Made by a program: the position numbers and the translations under genes. From Phycisphaerales bacterium UBA3158 (GTDB lineage: Bacteria > Planctomycetota > Phycisphaerae > Phycisphaerales > SM1A02): 40,068 nucleotides of DNA. Location: NCBI GenBank assembly GCA_002364555.1, contig DEYM01000044.1, forward strand, positions 1,505 through 41,572, written 5' to 3'. Below, piece by piece: positions 35,151 through 40,068 of the stretch (positions within the stretch are counted from its first letter, which is position 1; each line of letters opens with the position of its first letter). A model generated the notes under the pieces. That model was not told the origin of the DNA, ran no database searches, and worked only from the letters and a program-made list of their open reading frames with translations.

Positions 35151-35894
35151 ATGACACGACTTAGCTTGGTTTTTGCCGCAGGATTTGCAGCATTTGCCTT
35201 GAGCATCGCTCACGCAGAGACCCATATCCTCTATCCGATTGATTCCGCCAGAACATCGCCCAGCTCCAACTGGGGATCCTGCTGTGGAACCAGCAGCTTT
35301 GCACCGGGAAGTGCCACCATCTCCGTCAATTCATGCACCTACCAGGGTGGATACTGCATGGGAGATTCACACCGGGCAGTCTGGCTGTACGAAATGCCCC
35401 AGATGAGCTCGAGCGAGACCATCACACTGATGGCGTTGGTGGGCACCCGATCCGGCTCCACCGGTTCAGGGGTGGTCAGTTGGAGGTGGATGAATACACC
35501 GACGATCACGACGACTGGGATCACAGACACGCTGTATTCACCAGATGCCTCACAGTCGATCAACTGGTCGGGAAGCTCGAACTTCTCCATCACCACCCCA
35601 CCCTCCATGTTTATGGCAAATGACGGTGGATACATCATGGTCACCGCTTCCATCAGCAGTGAATATGCCATGAACTTCTCCAACAACGGCTCCAGCGGGA
35701 CCAGACTGGTCTTCTACAGCGAGCCGGGTTGTCCGAGTGACTTCGATTCGAATGGATCGGTCGATGTCACCGATCTGCTCTCCCTTCTGGGCGTCTATGG
35801 AACAGCGAACAGCGATCATGATCTCGATGGAGATGACATGGTCGGCGTCAACGATCTACTGCATCTGCTCGATGCGTTCGGAGAGTGCCAATGA
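35151..35894 (+). CDS. Secreted dockerin-type protein 1 (first gene of five-gene operon)
   Basis: A 247-residue protein with a signal peptide cut after about Ala22 (SIAHA/ETH), a beta-rich domain and a C-terminal dockerin-like domain (about 194-247). The beta domain has the Cys pattern CC-x16-C-x6-C followed by HRAVWLYEMP, comparable to the FDLSSIP-type strand of DNRLRE/jelly-roll domains. The dockerin-like part has two EF-hand-like loops, DFDSNGSVDVTDLLSLL and DLDGDDMVGVNDLLHLL, with a Cys before the first and a Cys at the end (ECQ). The strong GGGGGA site 5' of the ATG supports this start. The stop overlaps the next start by four bases. The ligand or enzymatic role is unknown. Confidence 0.87.
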   Translation: MTRLSLVFAAGFAAFALSIAHAETHILYPIDSARTSPSSNWGSCCGTSSFAPGSATISVNSCTYQGGYCMGDSHRAVWLYEMPQMSSSETITLMALVGTRSGSTGSGVVSWRWMNTPTITTTGITDTLYSPDASQSINWSGSSNFSITTPPSMFMANDGGYIMVTASISSEYAMNFSNNGSSGTRLVFYSEPGCPSDFDSNGSVDVTDLLSLLGVYGTANSDHDLDGDDMVGVNDLLHLLDAFGECQ

Positions 35895-36763
35895 TCCGTC
35901 TTACCTCTATCGCATTGATTCTTGTGACGATTTCCATATCGAATGATTCGCTGGCCTCGATGGAGCAGATCGAGATCCCCTGGTCACAGACCGCCTCCAT
36001 GAGTGCGAGCGATTGCTGCAGCTACAGTTCCTTGACAGGATGGAATGGTGAGTTCACGACCACGAAGAAATGCTCGTCGTATGCAGGCTCATGCATGGGT
36101 TCCCGCAGAGGCGCATTCTGGCAGTTTGATGTATCCAACATTCCAGCGGATGCTGTCGTCCAGTCCTGCACCTTCCTGGGGAAGACTGAATACAGCGACA
36201 TGGGCGGCGATACGACGCTTGGAATAGAGGGATCGAGTGGCCCTCTGACGAACACCATCGCCTTTTCAGTCATCAACTCCCCCCAATGGCAGTACAGCGG
36301 CTACTTCTGGGGTGGTGAATTCTCGTTCACCTTGCCGGCATCGGTGGTCGAATCAGCTCGCGAGGACGGCATGTTGACCATCTACGCCTATGTGTCGAAC
36401 AGTGGCGGTGTGGATGTCCACAACACGGGCCCCGACGCAGCTCGCCTGAACGTGATTCTCGGTGCACCTCCCGTCTATGGTGCCTGCTGCATGGCCTCTG
36501 GCAACTGCGTGGTGATCAACCAGTCGACTTGCGAGAATGCGGGATTTGAATTTCTCGGGCAGGAGACGGAGTGCCCGGAGAACAGCTGCATCAATTGCCC
36601 CGGCGATCTGAATGGAGACAGCGCATCCGATGTCGATGATGTACTGATGCTCCTTCAGAACTGGGGCATGTCAGGCGATGCAATGAATGGGGACATCGAT
36701 GGAGATGATGACGTCGATGTGAATGATCTTCTGGCGTTGCTGACGTACTTCGGGGATTGCTGA
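35891..36763 (+). CDS. Secreted dockerin-type protein 2 with GACC Cys-rich module
   Basis: A 290-residue protein: signal peptide to about Ala22, then the domain with CC-x17-C-x6-C and RRGAFWQFDVSNIPADAVVQ, which closely follows the DNRLRE pattern. A Cys-rich module follows (about 197-232, YGACCMASGNCVVIN, then paired Cys) of a type common in planctomycetal extracellular proteins. The C-terminal dockerin-like domain ends the protein (CPGDLNGDSASDVDDVLMLL and GDIDGDDDVDVNDLLALL, closing with GDC). The ATG at 35891 overlaps the upstream stop (ATGA). The stop shares one base with the next start (TGATG). It is the largest member of the operon. Confidence 0.86.
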   Translation: MIRLTSIALILVTISISNDSLASMEQIEIPWSQTASMSASDCCSYSSLTGWNGEFTTTKKCSSYAGSCMGSRRGAFWQFDVSNIPADAVVQSCTFLGKTEYSDMGGDTTLGIEGSSGPLTNTIAFSVINSPQWQYSGYFWGGEFSFTLPASVVESAREDGMLTIYAYVSNSGGVDVHNTGPDAARLNVILGAPPVYGACCMASGNCVVINQSTCENAGFEFLGQETECPENSCINCPGDLNGDSASDVDDVLMLLQNWGMSGDAMNGDIDGDDDVDVNDLLALLTYFGDC

Positions 36764-37509
36764 TGAAACTCACATCGATGTTCATTGGGGCCAGTCTGGC
36801 ATTGACGGCAACACAGAGTCAGGCAGAGATTCAGATCGCCGAGATCGAGGATGCGCAGGCCGTGCAACTCTGGTGGAGCGGAGGATATCAGTGCGCCAAC
36901 AACTACTGGCATAACAATCCACCGATGATGCAGGGTGGCTTCTGTACCTTGAATACCGGTACCTACACCTACAGTGGCAAGAAGATCTCCATGTGGCGAT
37001 TCAATCTGTCCACGATCCCTGAAGCGGCCTCCATAACCTCGGTGAAGATACGGGTCGAAGGATCTGCCACATGGGGACAGCAGGGCAATCTCTTCAAAGT
37101 GGGCATGAAGACCGGCACGGGAGCCTTGACCGTTCAGGATGGAGAGGCCCTCTACAATCAGGGTGAAATCTTCGCTCAACCGGCACCCTCCGAGCCCATG
37201 GAATACGAGCTCGAGACGACCCATCTCATCGAGGCCCAGGGCACTACCGATTGGCTGGTCGTGAGCATGTCGGCGGAATATTCATCATCCACGGCCTATC
37301 TCGATACGAATGCCGCACTGATCGTGGAGTACGACCTGGAAATCTGCGAAGGCGATTTCGATGGAAACAATGCCGTCGATGCGGATGATGTGCTGACTCT
37401 GATCGATGCGTATGGCACGTTGAACAGCAACTACGATCTCGACGGCAATTCCTTCATAGATGTAAACGATATTCTGATGCTGGTTGGCTTCTATGGAGAG
37501 TGCGAATGA
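36763..37509 (+). CDS. Secreted dockerin-type protein 3 (divergent member)
   Basis: A 248-residue protein with a signal peptide cut after about Ala20 (QSQA/EIQ). The domain shares MWRFNLSTIPEAASITSVKI with its neighbours and best fits the DNRLRE-type strand pattern, but the CC pair is absent: only single Cys residues occur at GYQCANN and GGFCTLN. The C-terminal dockerin-like domain is complete (CEGDFDGNNAVDADDVLTLI, YDLDGNSFIDVNDILMLV, ending ECE). The ATG at 36763 shares one base with the upstream stop, and the stop overlaps the next ATG by four bases. The N-terminal region is rich in Trp, Asn and Met, which may point to a ligand-binding face. Confidence 0.85.
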   Translation: MKLTSMFIGASLALTATQSQAEIQIAEIEDAQAVQLWWSGGYQCANNYWHNNPPMMQGGFCTLNTGTYTYSGKKISMWRFNLSTIPEAASITSVKIRVEGSATWGQQGNLFKVGMKTGTGALTVQDGEALYNQGEIFAQPAPSEPMEYELETTHLIEAQGTTDWLVVSMSAEYSSSTAYLDTNAALIVEYDLEICEGDFDGNNAVDADDVLTLIDAYGTLNSNYDLDGNSFIDVNDILMLVGFYGECE

Positions 37510-38273
37510 TTCCTTCGATTCGATACACGATGTTTCTCGCTGGAGCACTGACGACAGTGCTTGTTGGCATGAGCACGGTTCATGCGGACAGTGTCGTGGT
37601 CTATCCTGTTCAGTCAGGATTGGTCAATGATGCCTCCTGCTGCAGTCCATATGCCTACTCCAACAGCACTTCTGTGACGTTTTCGCTGACAGGATGCTTT
37701 AGTGACCCCCACTACGGCTGTTGGAACGATCGTGAGCGTGGTGCCTGGCGTTGGAATCTTGAAAATGCCTTGCCTGAAACTGCTGTCGCGACCTCGGCTC
37801 ATGTTCATTGGAATCACCCGACTCAATGTAATGCATGGAGTGTCTATCTCTGGATTGATGCCGGTACCCAGATCCTCAGTTCAAGTTATTGCCATCAGAT
37901 CCGTATGAATCCTGATCAGCAGATCTCCGAGCAGACCTACAACGATACATCTGCTTCATGGGCAATCGACGAGAGCGTTCTCGAGGATGCCTTGAGCGGT
38001 GGATACCTGAGTATGGTTAATCAGATCGGGTCGAACGGACAGGGCTGTGTTCTCCATAGCCTCGGTGATGAGGGTGTTCGAATCGTCATTGAATACGATC
38101 TGGAGACCTGCGCGGGTGACTTCAACGAAAACGGCGCTGTCGATGTCGATGATTTACTGGCCTTGATCAATGCCTATGGCACCTTGAACAATCAATATGA
38201 CCTTGATGGGAATCCACTGATCAACGTCAATGACGTCCTTGTACTTCTGACTATGTATGGAGATTGTCAATGA
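37506..38273 (+). CDS. Secreted dockerin-type protein 4 (paralogue of protein 5)
   Basis: A 255-residue protein with a signal peptide cut after about Ala27 (VHA/DSV). The mature start VVVYPVQSGL leads into the motif CC-x17-C-x7-C, followed by RERGAWRWNLENALPE and SAHVHWNHP. Extra Cys residues later in the domain (SYCHQIR, GQGCVLH) suggest more disulfides. The dockerin-like domain has CAGDFNENGAVDVDDLLALI and YDLDGNPLINVNDVLVLL and ends GDCQ. Over the mature region it looks about two thirds identical by eye to protein 5, so the two arose by tandem duplication. Both ends are joined to neighbours by ATGA overlaps. Function unknown. Confidence 0.86.
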   Translation: MIPSIRYTMFLAGALTTVLVGMSTVHADSVVVYPVQSGLVNDASCCSPYAYSNSTSVTFSLTGCFSDPHYGCWNDRERGAWRWNLENALPETAVATSAHVHWNHPTQCNAWSVYLWIDAGTQILSSSYCHQIRMNPDQQISEQTYNDTSASWAIDESVLEDALSGGYLSMVNQIGSNGQGCVLHSLGDEGVRIVIEYDLETCAGDFNENGAVDVDDLLALINAYGTLNNQYDLDGNPLINVNDVLVLLTMYGDCQ

Positions 38274-39040
38274 TTTCATCTATTCGCGCTATTCCTCTCA
38301 TTCTCGTTCTTCTGATCGTGCTGTTTGGTTGTCCGGGCATGAGTCGAGCGGAGACCACCGTGGTCTATCCCGTCCAATCCGGTTTGATTGCCGATGGCTC
38401 CTGCTGCAGCCCGTATGCCTATGCAAACAGCAGCTCTCCGACGTTTGCAATGACGGGGTGCTTCAACGACTTCCACTACGGCTGCTTTCAATGGAGAGAA
38501 AGAGCTGCCTGGCGATGGAATCTCGATCAGGCCGTTCCTGAAAACGCCGTCGTGACATCGGCTCATGTCCATTGGAACCATCCAAGTGCATGCCAGGCGT
38601 TGAATGTCTATGTCTGGATCGATGCGGGAAGTCAGATTCTCAGCTCGGTTTATTGCAATCAGATACGCAACAACCCAGATCAACAGTTCTCCCAGCAGAG
38701 CTACAACGGCTCATCCGTCACATGGTCCATTGACGAAAGCGTGCTCGATGATGCCTTGAACGGAGGGTATCTGAGCGTGATGAACCAGATCGGGTATGAC
38801 GGGCAGGGCTGTGTGCTCCAGAACACGGGTAACGAGGGAATCCGAATCGTCATCGAGTATGAACTCGAGTCCTGCGAAGGCGATTTCAATGGAAACGGTG
38901 CCATCGATGTCGACGACCTACTGGTCCTCGTCTCGAACTACGGGCTGCTAAGCGAGCAATATGATCTTGATGGAAACGGGTTCATCAATGTCAATGACGT
39001 CCTGCTGATGCTTGACTACTTCGGAAGCAGCTGCGAGTAG
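38270..39040 (+). CDS. Secreted dockerin-type protein 5 (paralogue of protein 4)
   Basis: A 256-residue protein. The signal region is cut after about MSRA (residue 27); an LFGC inside it resembles a lipobox but has Phe at -2, so an ordinary signal peptide is more likely. The mature start TTVVYPVQSGL, the CC-x17-C-x7-C motif, RERAAWRWNLDQAVPE and AHVHWNHPSAC match protein 4. The dockerin-like domain (CEGDFNGNGAIDVDDLLVLV, YDLDGNGFINVNDVLLML) ends SSCE. The ATG at 38270 overlaps the upstream stop by four bases. It is the last gene of the operon; no clear terminator follows. Confidence 0.86.
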   Translation: MISSIRAIPLILVLLIVLFGCPGMSRAETTVVYPVQSGLIADGSCCSPYAYANSSSPTFAMTGCFNDFHYGCFQWRERAAWRWNLDQAVPENAVVTSAHVHWNHPSACQALNVYVWIDAGSQILSSVYCNQIRNNPDQQFSQQSYNGSSVTWSIDESVLDDALNGGYLSVMNQIGYDGQGCVLQNTGNEGIRIVIEYELESCEGDFNGNGAIDVDDLLVLVSNYGLLSEQYDLDGNGFINVNDVLLMLDYFGSSCE

Positions 39041-39102
39041 CTCGTCTTGTACACATCCCTCGAGAGCCCTGACTGCACGTCCTCAAAGCGGCTGGAGGAT
39101 GC

Positions 39103-39942
39103 TCAGGCCAGGTCGTATCCATAGACCTCGAGTTCGCTGCCTGCGACCTTCTGGAAGGCGTTCACCTGATTGTCTGACAGCTCTTCTCTCCAGCGACCAA
39201 CTGTCGCGTTGGTGATCGGCTGCGCGAGTCTCTGATGTCGCTCGAACGAGGATCTCGCATCCGCCTGAACCTGGCTTGAATCGAATTGAGCCCGCTCCAG
39301 CTCCAGACCCAGGAAGGCCATCAATTTTCCAAGATGCTCCTGGGGATCACTCGTGAAATCCTCGTAGCGCACGGTATGAACGATCGGATTGTCCTTGACC
39401 GACAGACCGGCGTTGATGCAACGCTTCCAGTATCGAGCGTATATGGCTGGAGAATTCAACCTGACGTTCGGATGATTCCGGGACGAGCAGTAGGCATCCC
39501 TGCCATCCCGAACCACATTCACGAATCGGGCATTTGGAAAGAATCTGGTCAGGAAGTCGATATGCAGAACATGCTGCGGTGTCTTCTCGATGAAGGTACC
39601 CCCACCATTTCTGGACTCCAGAAGACAGGCTGCACGAGTGAAGAAGTCGACGATGTCGGAGGACTCAGAGAACAGCTTCCTGTTCTCCTGAGCCGTCAAA
39701 CCAAAATGATCTCTGGAGAAGATGTTTCTGAGGGAGACCAGCCCCGTCTCTTGCTGCACGCTGAAGAGCTTGCTGTGAGAGTTCAGAACCCGCTCCATGA
39801 GAGTGGTTCCACTCCGTGGTGCGCCGAGGACGAAGACGATTCGATGATCGCTCGTTTTCCTGGGCCTTCTCCAGCTGATGTTGCGAAACACCTGATGAGG
39901 GGCCTTCATGTAGGAACCAAGAATAACCTGAACGGACTTCAT
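39103..39942 (-). CDS. Sulfotransferase family protein
   Basis: A 279-residue protein with the PAPS-binding motifs of the Sulfotransfer_3-type family: the 5'-phosphosulfate loop GAPRSGTTLMERVL (about 40-53) and the 3'-phosphate segment VVRDGRDAYCSSRNHPN. TFIEKTPQHVLHIDFL and VRYEDFTSDPQEHL are also typical. It transfers sulfate from PAPS to a hydroxyl or amino acceptor, often a glycan, lipid or protein Tyr; the acceptor cannot be read from the sequence. The ATG at 39942 fits the family. It is convergent with the secreted operon. The 126 bases to the right edge contain only its upstream region. Confidence 0.9.
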   Translation of the reverse strand: MKSVQVILGSYMKAPHQVFRNISWRRPRKTSDHRIVFVLGAPRSGTTLMERVLNSHSKLFSVQQETGLVSLRNIFSRDHFGLTAQENRKLFSESSDIVDFFTRAACLLESRNGGGTFIEKTPQHVLHIDFLTRFFPNARFVNVVRDGRDAYCSSRNHPNVRLNSPAIYARYWKRCINAGLSVKDNPIVHTVRYEDFTSDPQEHLGKLMAFLGLELERAQFDSSQVQADARSSFERHQRLAQPITNATVGRWREELSDNQVNAFQKVAGSELEVYGYDLA

Positions 39943-40068
39943 TTGGCCAAGGGATCCTCTTAGTGGGTGATCGAACGATTGATGACCAGATTACCAGATA
40001 GGAACTGATCGACGACACATGAATCCCAGCGAACGCATCTCGCACCATGCCCATCCTCGCTCGATGAC

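Noticed and set aside
39943..40068. Partial gene at the right edge
   Set aside because: The only open frame there continues into the sulfotransferase gene in another frame and has no family resemblance.

Overview
The window looks like chromosomal DNA of a Planctomycetota bacterium, most likely class Phycisphaerae. The basis is five secreted proteins ending in the short two-EF-hand dockerin-like domain common in that group, a Cys-rich GACC module in one of them, LptD (so an outer membrane), RNase Y, and a two-base-overlap gene style with few intrinsic terminators. The class assignment is an inference from protein style; no rRNA is present. I saw no tRNA, rRNA, CRISPR array, insertion sequence or prophage gene.

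Left part (1-10744): a truncated carA runs off the left edge and is divergent from priA. Then come sucA-sucB (2-oxoglutarate dehydrogenase E1 and E2) and a remnant division/cell-wall cluster: rsmH, a double-LysM membrane protein, a small FtsL-like protein and the transpeptidase ftsI. The small gene overlaps ftsI.

Middle part (10747-27506): a sigma-54 activator whose receiver domain lacks the phospho-acceptor Asp, and a UbiA-family prenyltransferase, are on the minus strand. Then ribH-nusB-ftsY-lptD-rsmA run on the plus strand. They meet rny-efp, read in the opposite direction; rny has a long hairpin-rich leader behind a good sigma-70-like promoter. An orphan double ABC-2 permease follows, then pdhA-pdhB-pdhC on the minus strand. 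No E3 (lpd) gene is in the window, so both 2-oxoacid dehydrogenase complexes must use an E3 encoded elsewhere.

Right part (27592-40068): a chagasin-type cysteine-protease inhibitor lipoprotein, an HWE-type sensor kinase overlapping a stand-alone receiver, an ABC-F ATPase, a secreted DUF4198-like protein, and a hypothetical lipoprotein. Next is the most unusual part of the window: five consecutive secreted dockerin-type proteins (35151-39040) joined by 1- or 4-base stop/start overlaps, four of which share a CC...C...C motif. A sulfotransferase gene closes the window on the minus strand.

Most of the window is conserved housekeeping. The best candidates for undescribed biology are the five-gene secreted operon, the LysM/FtsL-like pair before ftsI, the rny leader, and a possible small RNA ending at an isolated terminator near 12460.
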